The notes beneath the pieces are model-generated. The model saw nothing but the letters and a program-made list of their open reading frames with translations, was not told the origin of the DNA and searched no databases. Positions 26,088-34,749 of a DNA stretch of 64,000 nucleotides are shown in pieces; within the stretch, counting starts at the first letter, position 1; each line of letters opens with the position of its first letter. The position numbers and the translations under genes were made by a program. This stretch comes from an uncultured Veillonellaceae bacterium (lineage in GTDB: Bacteria > Bacillota > Negativicutes > Veillonellales > Dialisteraceae), in NCBI GenBank assembly GCA_949286115.1, contig CASEBK010000031.1, positions 1 to 64,000 of the forward strand. The letters run 5' to 3'.

Positions 26088-27031
26088 CGGTCCGTACGAG
26101 GTTTGCTCCCAGTCCGACGGGCTATATCCATCTGGGAAATGTGTGGGTGGCTTTTCTGAACTGGCTGTGGACGAGGCAGCATCAGGGGACGATCGTTCTC
26201 CGCATCGAAGACATCGACCGTCAGCGCTGTCGGCCGATCTATGCAGAGGCGCTGCAGGAAGATCTGACCTGGCTGGGGCTCGACTGGGACGAGGGGCCCG
26301 GTGCCTCTTATGCCTATGGGTCCGCCGTGCAGAGCGAACGCCTTGACACGTATCAGGCGATCCTGGACCGCTGGAAGCGCGAAGGGCGCATCTATCCCTG
26401 CTATTGTACGAGAGCGCGGCTCAGGCAGATCGCTTCGGCCCCGCACCCTGGAGAGGAAGCGCCCGGCTATGATGGTCACTGTAGGGACCTTTCTCCGGAA
26501 GAGCGGGCAAAGGAAACGAAGACGCCGTCGTGGCGCTTTCGGATGGAGACGGAGGCCGTCGCGTTTACCGATCTTCTCTGCGGGCCGCAGCGGCGGACGC
26601 TTTATGCAGGTCGGGATGACTTCGTCCTCCTTCGGGCGGATGGTATGATCGCTTATCAGCTGGCGGCATCGGCCGATGATGGCGCCATGGGGATCACCCA
26701 TGTCTTTCGCGGCAGGGACCTTTTATCTTCCACCGCGGACCAGATCTGTCTTCTGCAGAAGCAGGGCGGTTCCGTACCGGTCTATGGGCATGTGCCGCTT
26801 CTGGTGGACGCGGATGGCGTGCGCCTGTCCAAGAGGCAGCATGGCATCACCGTCCGCGATCTGCGGGCTGCCGACGTATCTGCGGAGAAGATTTTGGGGA
26901 AACTCCTTTTCTGGGCGGGGGCGGTGCCGGAAGGCACGGCGCTCTCAGCGCAGGAAGCGCTTCGCTCTATTGGATGGGAAGACTGTCGGGCACTTTCAAA
27001 GCCTGCGATCCAGGCCGACTTTTCCTTTTAG
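26084..27031 (+). CDS. gluQ: Glutamyl-Q tRNA(Asp) synthetase
   Basis: 315 residues. It is a catalytic-core-only relative of glutamyl-tRNA synthetase: RFAPSPTGYIHLGN at the start (HIGH motif as HLGN, residues 16-19) and RLSKRQHG as the KMSKS motif near residue 247. It lacks the anticodon-binding domain. A Cys/Tyr/Cys zinc-site region lies near YPCYCTRARL and GHCRDL. The enzyme attaches glutamate to queuosine in tRNA-Asp. It is coupled to the M16 gene by an ATGA overlap. Confidence 0.93.
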   Translation: MTVRTRFAPSPTGYIHLGNVWVAFLNWLWTRQHQGTIVLRIEDIDRQRCRPIYAEALQEDLTWLGLDWDEGPGASYAYGSAVQSERLDTYQAILDRWKREGRIYPCYCTRARLRQIASAPHPGEEAPGYDGHCRDLSPEERAKETKTPSWRFRMETEAVAFTDLLCGPQRRTLYAGRDDFVLLRADGMIAYQLAASADDGAMGITHVFRGRDLLSSTADQICLLQKQGGSVPVYGHVPLLVDADGVRLSKRQHGITVRDLRAADVSAEKILGKLLFWAGAVPEGTALSAQEALRSIGWEDCRALSKPAIQADFSF

Positions 27032-27043
27032 ATCAGGCAATAC

Positions 27044-27083
27044 AAAAGCAGGACCTATGCCAATGCAGGGGTCCTGCTTTTAC
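27044..27083. terminator. Bidirectional terminator between gluQ and rqcH
   Basis: AAAAGCAGGACC and GGTCCTGCTTTT are perfect arms with a 14-base loop, between convergent genes. Confidence 0.88.
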
Positions 27084-27094
27084 TGTGCCCGTTT

Positions 27095-28825
27095 TCATCG
27101 TCTGCTTTCCTCGGGAGATGCGGGAACGGCGACGATTGTCTTCTGGTGGGTATAGCTCACGAGGCCGGGCGGGGCGTTACGGATCTTTTTTACATAGCGG
27201 ATGCGGGTGCAGTCCACATCTACCTTGCCGGAATGTTTGCCCCGGCTGTACCAAGCAGCCCAGGAGGCGGCACGCTCCACGACATCGTCAGGCACGGTGC
27301 TGTCTCCGGTCTCGATGACTACATGAGAGCCGGGGATCTTCTGCGCGTGGAGCCAGAGATCATTTTTGTCTGCGCGGTGCAATGTCAGAAGTTCATTTTG
27401 ACGGCTATTGCGACCGATCCACACACGGAACCCGTCCAGCATATGGACTTCCGGTTCGTCCGCGGAGGAATCCTTTTTCTTTTTTCTGCGCTCCTGCCGT
27501 CCATATTTGTCGATGCCGGTGTCTTTCAGCTCTTCCGTAAGGGCGAGGAGCCCCTTTCGATCGTTGACTTCTTCGGCAAAATAGGCTGCATTTTCCAGAT
27601 AGTCGATCTTCATGCGGCACTCGTCCAGTTTTTCCTGCCCGATGGCCAGCCGCGTTTTCATGCGATTGTATTTTTTGAAATAGATCTGACTGTTGCGGAT
27701 GAGGCTGTACTCCGGCAGTAGAGGGATGGTCTCCTGTCCGCCCGATTCGTCAAAGGGGTTGTCTACGGTGATCTCCTTCTCGCCGATGGTCTTTTGATAG
27801 GCATAGATGGAAAGAAGATTGCCCCAGAGCCGGTATTTCTCCAGAAGGGCCGTTTCTTTGAGTTCTTCCCGGATCTTCTTTTCTTTGCGCTCTTCTTTCT
27901 TGATGAGACTATGGATGCGCTTTTTCAGCTCCTGTACGGAGGCGGAGATCATATTTCCATTTTGTCCGGCGAACTGAGCAAGCCATTCCGAGATCGACGG
28001 GATATGACGTCCCTCCGACAATGGCAGGGGAATGAGCGAAACGGTCTCCTTTTTCTCTGTGGGATACAGATAGAGGCCGGAGGCAGCGCGGATCTCTTCG
28101 CTGAGGAAGGAGAGTGCTTCGCCCGTGCGGAGAAGGTCGTCATCCGAAAAAGAAGCGGCCGGCGCATCGGCAGAGACCGCGGCGCGGCGGGCGGCTTCTG
28201 CGACGAGCGGCGTGCTGAGACCGTTGAAGCGGGCGAAGAGAAGGTCCCGGAGAGTGCCTGTATCCCGGTCTCCGTAGCGCAGGATATCCCGCAGCTCCGT
28301 CGGGGAGAACTGCATGAAGTCGAGGCGGTCGCCGCCCTCGGGGAGGGCATACTCTTTTTGATTGGCCAGCTCTCTGTGCTGCCTGCGGCTTCGGATGAGC
28401 ACATCCAGGATGCGGCCGTTTTCTGTAAGGATCAGATTCGGTGCCGATGGGATGAGCTCGGCGTAGAGGTCTTTCGTGACGATCTCGCCGCCCGTCTCGA
28501 TGCGGTCAAAGGAAAGGCATACGATGCGGTCCATCTGGATCTGACGGATGTCCGAGAGACGGCTTCCCTCCAGATGTTTCCGCAGGGTCATGCAGAAGGT
28601 CTGAGAGTCGATGTATTGCTGTTTCTTTTTTTCGCCGCAGGAGGCGTAGAGATAGGGAGGATTCTGCACGCACAGGATGAGATGAGCCGGAGAGGCCATG
28701 GGGCGGTACAGCTCGATATCGAGGACCCTTGCGTCCGTCTGATGGATCTGCTTCACCTGAGAGGAGAGCAGCTGCTCTTTCAATTCTTTTACAAGACCGT
28801 ATACGATCACGCTGTCGATGAACAT
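27095..28825 (-). CDS. rqcH: Rqc2 homologue RqcH (NFACT family)
   Basis: 576 residues from the ATG at 28825 (RBS AAGGAG). It has an N-terminal NFACT-N domain beginning MFIDSVIVYGLVKELKEQL, a long coiled coil (residues about 300-430, KKRIHSLIKKEERKEKKIREE) and the C-terminal NFACT-R domain with RNSRQNELLTLHRADKNDLW and AQKIPGSHVVI. RqcH binds stalled 50S-peptidyl-tRNA complexes and recruits tRNA-Ala to add C-terminal alanine tails for degradation. Older databases call it a fibronectin-binding protein. Confidence 0.95.
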   Translation of the reverse strand: MFIDSVIVYGLVKELKEQLLSSQVKQIHQTDARVLDIELYRPMASPAHLILCVQNPPYLYASCGEKKKQQYIDSQTFCMTLRKHLEGSRLSDIRQIQMDRIVCLSFDRIETGGEIVTKDLYAELIPSAPNLILTENGRILDVLIRSRRQHRELANQKEYALPEGGDRLDFMQFSPTELRDILRYGDRDTGTLRDLLFARFNGLSTPLVAEAARRAAVSADAPAASFSDDDLLRTGEALSFLSEEIRAASGLYLYPTEKKETVSLIPLPLSEGRHIPSISEWLAQFAGQNGNMISASVQELKKRIHSLIKKEERKEKKIREELKETALLEKYRLWGNLLSIYAYQKTIGEKEITVDNPFDESGGQETIPLLPEYSLIRNSQIYFKKYNRMKTRLAIGQEKLDECRMKIDYLENAAYFAEEVNDRKGLLALTEELKDTGIDKYGRQERRKKKKDSSADEPEVHMLDGFRVWIGRNSRQNELLTLHRADKNDLWLHAQKIPGSHVVIETGDSTVPDDVVERAASWAAWYSRGKHSGKVDVDCTRIRYVKKIRNAPPGLVSYTHQKTIVAVPASPEESRR

Positions 28826-28966
28826 AAGGACTCCTTCTGCCGGCGGTCCGGCGCTGTCTGTCATTTCCTATTCGATGATGTTACAATAAATTATATCAGA
28901 TGAGGGGTAGTCCCCTTTTGAAGTGACAGCGGGCCCTGCGGAGGCGGGGCACTGCGAGGAGGCATC

Positions 28967-29809
28967 ATGCATTTTACAAAATGGCAGGGCTGCGGCAATG
29001 ATTTCGTGTTCGTCAATGCGATGGAGCAGCCCCTTGAACCCATCATGGAGAAGTGTACTGCGATCTGTGATCGTCATTACGGCGTCGGCGCGGACGGCGT
29101 CATCTGCATCCTTCCGTCGGATAAGGCGGAACTGCGCATGCGCATCTTCAACGCAGACGGCAGCGAGGCGGAGATGTGCGGTAACGGTATCCGCTGCTTC
29201 GCTCTGTGGGCCCGGGAGCTTGGGCTCGTATCCTCTTCTGTATTTTCCGTAGAGACCGGTGCCGGTATCCTCTATCCGGAGATCCTGCCGGGAGGAGAGG
29301 TGCGCGTCGATATGAACGTGCCTCATCTGTCTGCGGAGGAAGTGCCGGTCGCAGGGCTGGGAGAAGGCCCCGTGGTATCGCAGCCGATGACGGTCGAGGC
29401 GCTTGGCGAGACCTGGCCCGTGACATGCGTTTCCATGGGCAATCCCCACTGCGTCATCTTCGTTCCGGACATCGCGCAGATAGATCTGTACCGGGTGGGA
29501 CCGGCCATCGAACATGACAGCCATTTTCCCCGGAAGACAAACGTGGAGTTCGTACAGAAACTGGATGACAAAACGCTTCGCATGCGCGTGTGGGAGCGCG
29601 GGGCGGCCGTGACGCTCGCCTGCGGGACAGGGGCCTGTGCGACGCTTACCGCCGCCGTCCTGAACGGTCTTATCGATCGTGAAGCGGATATCCTTCTCGA
29701 TGGCGGCCGGCTCCATGTGGCATGGGATGGCAAAGAAACCGATCATGTCTTCATGACGGGCCCGGCGGTCAAGGTGTACGAAGGGGAGTACCCTCTTGGA
29801 GGCAAATGA
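28967..29809 (+). CDS. dapF: Diaminopimelate epimerase
   Basis: 280 residues. The active-site cysteines lie in EMCGNGIRC (Cys71) and in the C-terminal ACGTGACAT near residue 220; MHFTKWQGCGNDF is the family start. It converts LL- to meso-diaminopimelate for peptidoglycan and lysine. It is divergent from rqcH, and yicC begins three bases after its stop, so dapF and yicC are likely cotranscribed. Confidence 0.97.
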   Translation: MHFTKWQGCGNDFVFVNAMEQPLEPIMEKCTAICDRHYGVGADGVICILPSDKAELRMRIFNADGSEAEMCGNGIRCFALWARELGLVSSSVFSVETGAGILYPEILPGGEVRVDMNVPHLSAEEVPVAGLGEGPVVSQPMTVEALGETWPVTCVSMGNPHCVIFVPDIAQIDLYRVGPAIEHDSHFPRKTNVEFVQKLDDKTLRMRVWERGAAVTLACGTGACATLTAAVLNGLIDREADILLDGGRLHVAWDGKETDHVFMTGPAVKVYEGEYPLGGK

Positions 29810-29812
29810 GCG

Positions 29813-30706
29813 ATGGCAGTAAGTATGACGGGATACGGCCGCGGCGGCGCATCCACTTCTCTGGGAACTGTGACGGCGGAGATCCGGAGCGTGAACAGCC
29901 GTTTTCTGGAACTGAATTTCCGCTCTGACGGCGTATCGCCTGCGATGGAAGACATGGTGCGGACGCTCGTAAAAGAAACGATCATCCGCGGGAAAGTATC
30001 AGTCTCATTGAAATTTGCAGCGGCGATGGAGGGCAGGGCTGTCCAGGCGGAGGTAGACACGGCACTTCTGTCCGCACAGCTCGAAGCGCTCCGAAAGGCG
30101 CAGAATCTTCCGGGCGTAAAAAAGGAAAAGCTGTCTGCGGCCGATCTGCTGGCCGTTCCGGCCCCGTGGCTCCGCGTGTCCTGCGATCCCGTATCGGATG
30201 AAGAACTGGCACCTCTGGTGCGGCAGGCAGCGGAGGAAGCCCTTGCTGGTCTTCGTACCATGCGTGAGAAAGAAGGGCGCAACCTGGCAGAAGACCTACT
30301 GGGGCGGCTCCGCCTCCTGCGGGAAGGCCTGCAGCTTCTGAAAGATCGGCAGCAGCCTATCATCGAGCAGTACGAGGCGCGGCTCCGCAGTCGTATCGAG
30401 GCACTCCTCGCATCGGCCGGCGCTCAGGCTGACGAAGGCCGTATCCTGGAAGAAGTAGCGGTCTACGCAGAGAAGACGGATTATACGGAAGAACTGGTCC
30501 GTTTTGAGAGCCACCTGGACCAGTTTGAAAAGACCCTCGCCGGCAGCGGTCCTGTGGGGCGAAAGCTTGACTTCCTTCTTCAGGAGATCAATCGGGAGAT
30601 CAATACGGCCGCGTCCAAAGCGAGCGATCTTGCGGTGGTGGACTGCGTCATCCAGATGAAGACGGAGCTGGAAAAGATCCGGGAGCAGGTGCAGAACCTC
30701 GAATGA
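29813..30706 (+). CDS. yicC: YicC/YloC family endoribonuclease
   Basis: 297 residues with the N-terminal signature MAVSMTGYGRGGAS, EIRSVNSRFLELNFR and the C-terminal REINTAASKASD and MKTELEKIREQVQN. Family members form a hexameric clamp that cuts RNA. In Firmicutes the gene regularly stands before remA-gmk-rpoZ, as it does here, although a separate promoter lies between yicC and remA. Confidence 0.95.
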   Translation: MAVSMTGYGRGGASTSLGTVTAEIRSVNSRFLELNFRSDGVSPAMEDMVRTLVKETIIRGKVSVSLKFAAAMEGRAVQAEVDTALLSAQLEALRKAQNLPGVKKEKLSAADLLAVPAPWLRVSCDPVSDEELAPLVRQAAEEALAGLRTMREKEGRNLAEDLLGRLRLLREGLQLLKDRQQPIIEQYEARLRSRIEALLASAGAQADEGRILEEVAVYAEKTDYTEELVRFESHLDQFEKTLAGSGPVGRKLDFLLQEINREINTAASKASDLAVVDCVIQMKTELEKIREQVQNLE

Positions 30707-30773
30707 CCTTCCTGCTTCCTCATCAGGACAAGGGCGGGAAATTCGCAAGATCTGCCGATATTTGGGAGATTTC

Positions 30774-30802
30774 TTGAGAAAAGGGCCGATCTGATATATA
30801 CT
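30774..30802 (+). promoter_or_regulatory. Promoter of remA-gmk-rpoZ-coaBC
   Basis: TTGAGA (30774-30779), a 17-base spacer and TATACT (30797-30802), 70 bases before remA. Confidence 0.75.
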
Positions 30803-30871
30803 TAGGTATCAATACACCATATCCATTCCGGCTGCAGGCAAAGTGCCGGAAAGTCATGCAGGGAGCACGTT

Positions 30872-31150
30872 ATGGCATTTTCACTGATCAATATCGGATT
30901 TGGCAACATGGCGGCCGCCGCCCGGGTGATGGCCATCATCAGTCCGGAATCGGCGCCGGTGAAGCGCATGATCCAGGAATCGAGAGACCGGGGCGAGCTG
31001 ATCGACGCGACGTATGGGCGAAAGACCCGGTCTGTCCTTGTGATGGACAGCGGACAGATCATCCTTTCGGCGGTGCAGCCGGAGACCATTTCGCATCGGC
31101 TCACGGACAGGGATATTCTTGGAGCCGACAAAACGGGCGGGGAGGCGTAA
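30872..31150 (+). CDS. remA: RemA family regulator (DUF370)
   Basis: 92 residues with the RemA core [27 protein letters not shown] and [29 protein letters not shown]. In Bacillus subtilis RemA forms an oligomeric DNA-wrapping regulator of matrix and osmoprotection genes. Across Firmicutes the family sits before gmk, and here it leads the operon. Regulatory targets in this organism are unknown. Confidence 0.93.
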   Translation: MAFSLINIGFGNMAAAARVMAIISPESAPVKRMIQESRDRGELIDATYGRKTRSVLVMDSGQIILSAVQPETISHRLTDRDILGADKTGGEA

Positions 31151-31151
31151 A

Positions 31152-31799
31152 TTGAGTCAGGAATTGAAAGATGAAGGGATCCTACTCGTCGTGTCCGGTC
31201 CGTCTGGCGCGGGAAAGGGGACCATCTGCAGTGCGGTCCGTCAGCTCTATCCGGACCTGGAGTATTCCATCTCCATGACGACCCGCGCGCCCCGCAATGG
31301 GGAAACGGAAGGCGTGAGCTACTTCTTCCGCACTGACGAAGAATTTAAGAAGCTCGTCGAGGAAGACGCGTTCCTCGAATACGCCCGAGTGTACGACCAC
31401 TATTACGGCACGCCGAAGCAGTATGTGCTGGATAAGATTAAAGAAGGCCGCTCGGTGCTGCTGGAGATCGATATCCAGGGGGCCATGCAGGTGAAGAAGC
31501 GCTATCCGAAAGGCGTCTTCGTCTATATCGTGCCGCCGTCTCTTGAGATCCTCTCCCAGCGTATCCACGCCCGCGGAACGGATTCGGAAGAAGTCATCCA
31601 GAACCGTCTGGCGCAGATCACGAGCGAGCTCTCCATGATGCACCAGTACGATTACGTGGTAGTGAACGACGTACTGGATGTGGCGGTGAAAAAGACCTGC
31701 GCCATCATCGAAGCAGAAAAATGTAAGCTCTCCCGCAACGAAGGGCAGATTCAGACCGTATTCAAGCAGTATATCAATAAGGAGGTCCCGTTCAAATGA
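31152..31799 (+). CDS. gmk: Guanylate kinase
   Basis: 215 residues from a TTG start (31152) with GGGGAGG six bases upstream; the open frame begins earlier inside remA without an RBS. It has P-loop GPSGAGKGT, the GMP-binding SMTTRAPRNGETEGVSYFF, and the LEIDIQGAMQVK and IHARGTDSEEVIQNRL segments. It phosphorylates GMP to GDP. It overlaps rpoZ by four bases. Confidence 0.96.
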   Translation: MSQELKDEGILLVVSGPSGAGKGTICSAVRQLYPDLEYSISMTTRAPRNGETEGVSYFFRTDEEFKKLVEEDAFLEYARVYDHYYGTPKQYVLDKIKEGRSVLLEIDIQGAMQVKKRYPKGVFVYIVPPSLEILSQRIHARGTDSEEVIQNRLAQITSELSMMHQYDYVVVNDVLDVAVKKTCAIIEAEKCKLSRNEGQIQTVFKQYINKEVPFK

Positions 31800-32023
31800 T
31801 GTGTTTTCCGTCTATCGACAGCTTGGTAAAGGATGTAGATACCAAGTATACGCTGGTCACGCTGGCGGCGCTCCGCGCAAGAGAGCTCACCGACGGCATG
31901 GAGCCCCTCATTCCTGACGCGGAAGGAAAGAAGCCCGTCACGGTGGCGCTTGAGGAAGTCTACTATGGAAAGATCACTTATGAACGGAGCGATAGAAAAC
32001 AGGATGCAGAAGTTCATGTTTGA
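31796..32023 (+). CDS. rpoZ: RNA polymerase omega subunit
   Basis: 75 residues. It shows the omega pattern PSIDSLVKDVDTKYTLVTLAALRARELT, which binds the beta-prime C-terminus and helps assembly of RNA polymerase. The gene lies in the conserved gmk-rpoZ-coaBC order. Its start overlaps the gmk stop (ATGA) and its end overlaps coaBC. Confidence 0.95.
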   Translation: MMCFPSIDSLVKDVDTKYTLVTLAALRARELTDGMEPLIPDAEGKKPVTVALEEVYYGKITYERSDRKQDAEVHV

Positions 32024-33209
32024 GGGCAAACATATCGTCGTAGGAATCACCGGGGGCATTGCGGCGTATAAAGCGGCGGAGCTGGTGAGTCAGCTGCGGC
32101 AGCGCGGCGCGGATGTGCACTGCATCATGACGACCCATGCGGCCAAACTCGTCTCGCCGATCACGTTCGGCGAATTGTCCGGTCATGATGTGACTGTCGA
32201 TATGTTTGCGAACATCTCTCATTGGGATGTGGAGCATATCGCGCTGGCGCGGCTGGCCGATCTTTTCCTCATCGCGCCGGCGACGGCCAATATTATCGGC
32301 AAGGTGGCCTGCGGCATCGCAGACGACATGCTGAGCACGACCGTCATGGCGACGAAAGCGCCGGTCCTTGTCGTGCCGGCGATGAATACGAACATGTATG
32401 AAAATCCCATCGTGCAGCGCAACATCCAGACGCTCCGTGAGGTGGGATACACGGTGATGGAGCCGGAAGAAGGACATCTGGCGTGCAATACGTCCGGCAA
32501 GGGACGATTCCCGAAAACAGAGGCGATCTTGGCCGCGGCGGAGAAGCTTCTTTTCGGCAGGCATCTGCTCCGGGGAAAGAAAGTCATCGTGAGCGCCGGT
32601 GGCACGCAGGAAAATATCGATCCGGTCCGCTATATCGGCAATCGCTCCAGCGGCCGGATGGGATACGCTATCGCCCGGGCCGCGGCGATGGAAGACGCCG
32701 ATGTGACGCTCGTAAGCTGTACGAAGGAACTCCCCGTGCCGGAGGGCGTTTCGGTCTGCTACGTGCAGAATGCCCGCGAGCTCAAGAAAGAGATGGATGC
32801 CCGGTTTGAAGACTCGGATATAGCGATCATGGCCGCCGCCGTCTCTGACTACCGCACGAAGACGGAAGCAAAGCAGAAGATCAAAAAAGAAGCGCACGAT
32901 GCGCTTCAGATCGAGCTTGAGCTCAATCCGGATATTCTCTATGGCCTTGGGCAGAAGAAGACCCATCAGTTCCTCGTAGGGTTCGCAGCGGAGACGAATG
33001 ATGTGATCGAGCACGGCAAGGAAAAGCTGGTGCGCAAGAATCTGGACATGCTCGTCGCCAACGATGTGAGTCAGAAAGGCGCGGGCTTCAATGTGGAGAC
33101 GAATATAGCTTCTATCCTGTATAGAGACCACACCATGGAACAGTTCCCTATCATGACGAAGGAGGAACTGGGCCGGGTGATCGTAGAAAAGATCGCGGAA
33201 CGACTGTGA
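32016..33209 (+). CDS. coaBC: Bifunctional phosphopantothenoylcysteine decarboxylase / phosphopantothenate-cysteine ligase
   Basis: 397 residues if started at the ATG of 32016 (MFEGKHIVVGITGGIAAYKA, matching the family start MLKGKKI); in-frame ATGs at 32004 and 31980 are alternatives. The N-terminal flavoprotein CoaC has the catalytic His in NISHWDVEHIALA and the PAMNTNMYENP motif. The C-terminal CoaB synthetase begins at GKKVIVSAGGTQENIDPVRYIGN. Together they carry out two steps of coenzyme A synthesis. Confidence 0.94.
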   Translation: MFEGKHIVVGITGGIAAYKAAELVSQLRQRGADVHCIMTTHAAKLVSPITFGELSGHDVTVDMFANISHWDVEHIALARLADLFLIAPATANIIGKVACGIADDMLSTTVMATKAPVLVVPAMNTNMYENPIVQRNIQTLREVGYTVMEPEEGHLACNTSGKGRFPKTEAILAAAEKLLFGRHLLRGKKVIVSAGGTQENIDPVRYIGNRSSGRMGYAIARAAAMEDADVTLVSCTKELPVPEGVSVCYVQNARELKKEMDARFEDSDIAIMAAAVSDYRTKTEAKQKIKKEAHDALQIELELNPDILYGLGQKKTHQFLVGFAAETNDVIEHGKEKLVRKNLDMLVANDVSQKGAGFNVETNIASILYRDHTMEQFPIMTKEELGRVIVEKIAERL

Positions 33210-33212
33210 GCA

Positions 33213-33243
33213 GAAGGTCCTGCAAAAGGCAGGGCCTTTTTGA
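33213..33243 (+). terminator. Terminator of the remA-coaBC operon
   Basis: AAGGTCCTGC, loop AAAAG and GCAGGGCCTT are followed by T. Confidence 0.88.
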
Positions 33244-33250
33244 TTTCATC

Positions 33251-33279
33251 TTGAATTCCTGTGGGAAACCGGATATAAT
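33251..33279 (+). promoter_or_regulatory. Promoter of the SAM riboswitch-metK unit
   Basis: TTGAAT (33251-33256), a 17-base spacer and TATAAT (33274-33279), about 12 bases before the riboswitch. Confidence 0.88.
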
Positions 33280-33290
33280 GCAGGAGTATG

Positions 33291-33416
33291 CTCATCAAGA
33301 GTAGCGGAGGGACTGGCCCTGTGATGCTACAGCAACCATTCTTCGGAAGCGGTGCTAATTCCAGCAGGAAACTGAGAGATGAGGGACGCTTCCCTCTGAT
33401 GGGGAGGCTTTTTTAT
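33291..33416 (+). promoter_or_regulatory. SAM-I (S-box) riboswitch with terminator, upstream of metK
   Basis: Aptamer 33291-33383: P1 arms CTCATC and GATGAG, the conserved AGCGGAGGGACTGGCCC, the GCAACC block and GGTGCTAATTCCAGCA. It is followed by a terminator hairpin (GCTTCCC with GGGGAGGC, then six T; 33388-33416). Binding of AdoMet stabilises the aptamer and favours termination, so metK is shut down when its product is abundant. Confidence 0.96.
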
Positions 33417-33462
33417 TGACATGGAAAGCATTGGATTTTGTATAGATTCTGAGGAGGTACTC

Positions 33463-34647
33463 ATGGCGAAAAAAGCTTTCTTCACATCTGAATCGGTCAC
33501 GGAAGGACATCCGGATAAGATCTGCGACCAGATCTCCGACGCCATCCTGGACGCCATCCTGGCGCAGGACCCGAATGGGCGCGTCGCCTGCGAGACCATC
33601 GTCACGACAGGTCAGGTACACGTATTTGGGGAGATCTCCACGAGCTGCTATGTGGATATCCCGAAGGTGGTCCGCCAGACGGTCAAAGACATCGGCTATA
33701 CCCGGGCGAAATACGGCTTTGACGGCGACACCTGCGGCGTGCTCATCTCCATTGATGAACAGTCCCCGGACATCGCGATGGGCGTTGACCATTCTTTGGA
33801 AGCGAAGAAAAATGAAGCGGACGCCTATGATATCGGTGCAGGCGATCAGGGCATGATGTTCGGCTATGCCACGAACGAGACGCCGGAATATCTGCCGTTC
33901 CCGATCGCGATGGCGCACCGCCTCTCCCGCCGCCTGGCTGAAGTCAGAAAGACTGGCGAGCTTTCATATCTTCGTCCTGACGGCAAGACCCAGGTGACGG
34001 TTGAATACGATGACGGCAGACCCGTCCGCATCGACACCATTGTCGTGTCTTCTCAGCACGATCCGGAGATCGATCACGAACAGATCGAAAAAGATATCAT
34101 CGAGCATGTGGTGAAAGCGGTCATTCCGGCAGAATACCTGGATGACAGGACGAAATATTACATCAATCCTACGGGCCGTTTCGTCATCGGCGGGCCGCAG
34201 GGCGACGCCGGTCTTACCGGCCGCAAGATCATCGTCGATACGTACGGCGGCATGGCCCGTCACGGCGGCGGCGCATTTTCCGGCAAGGACCCGACGAAGG
34301 TCGACCGTTCTGCGGCCTATGCAGCGCGCTACGTGGCAAAGAATCTCGTTGCCGCGGGCATCGCTGACAAGTGCGAGATCCAGCTGGCTTATGCGATCGG
34401 CGTGGCCCAGCCGGTCTCCATTCTGGTCGATACTTTCGGCACGGGAAAACTGGATGACGACAGGATCGTCGAGCTCGTTCGCAAAAACTTCGAGCTCCGT
34501 CCGGCAGGTATCATCGATATGCTTGGCCTCCGCCGCCCGATCTACAAACAGACCGCAGCATATGGTCACTTCGGACGCACGGATGTCGATCTTCCGTGGG
34601 AGCACACCGACAAAGCGGCGGCGCTCCGGGAACAGGCTGGTTTATAA
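33463..34647 (+). CDS. metK: S-adenosylmethionine synthetase
   Basis: 394 residues from the ATG at 33463 (RBS GAGGAGG). It has [22 protein letters not shown] at the start, [12 protein letters not shown] (residues about 125-136) and the P-loop-like [22 protein letters not shown]. It makes AdoMet from methionine and ATP. Regulation by the S-box just upstream is direct, and AdoMet is the source of the MTA and SAH recycled by the cluster at 46-51 kb. Confidence 0.98.
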   Translation: MAKKAFFTSESVTEGHPDKICDQISDAILDAILAQDPNGRVACETIVTTGQVHVFGEISTSCYVDIPKVVRQTVKDIGYTRAKYGFDGDTCGVLISIDEQSPDIAMGVDHSLEAKKNEADAYDIGAGDQGMMFGYATNETPEYLPFPIAMAHRLSRRLAEVRKTGELSYLRPDGKTQVTVEYDDGRPVRIDTIVVSSQHDPEIDHEQIEKDIIEHVVKAVIPAEYLDDRTKYYINPTGRFVIGGPQGDAGLTGRKIIVDTYGGMARHGGGAFSGKDPTKVDRSAAYAARYVAKNLVAAGIADKCEIQLAYAIGVAQPVSILVDTFGTGKLDDDRIVELVRKNFELRPAGIIDMLGLRRPIYKQTAAYGHFGRTDVDLPWEHTDKAAALREQAGL

Positions 34648-34653
34648 GCTGAA

Positions 34654-34688
34654 AAGGGGGGCGGTCCAAGAGGCCGTCCCTCTTTTTT
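34654..34688 (+). terminator. Terminator of metK
   Basis: AGGGGGGCGG and CCGTCCCTCT arms around an AT/GC loop, then six T. Confidence 0.85.
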
Positions 34689-34749
34689 GATGCAGGTATG
34701 CTAAAATAGGGAAACAGCCCGCAGGATATGCAGGGGAAGGGAGGAAGAC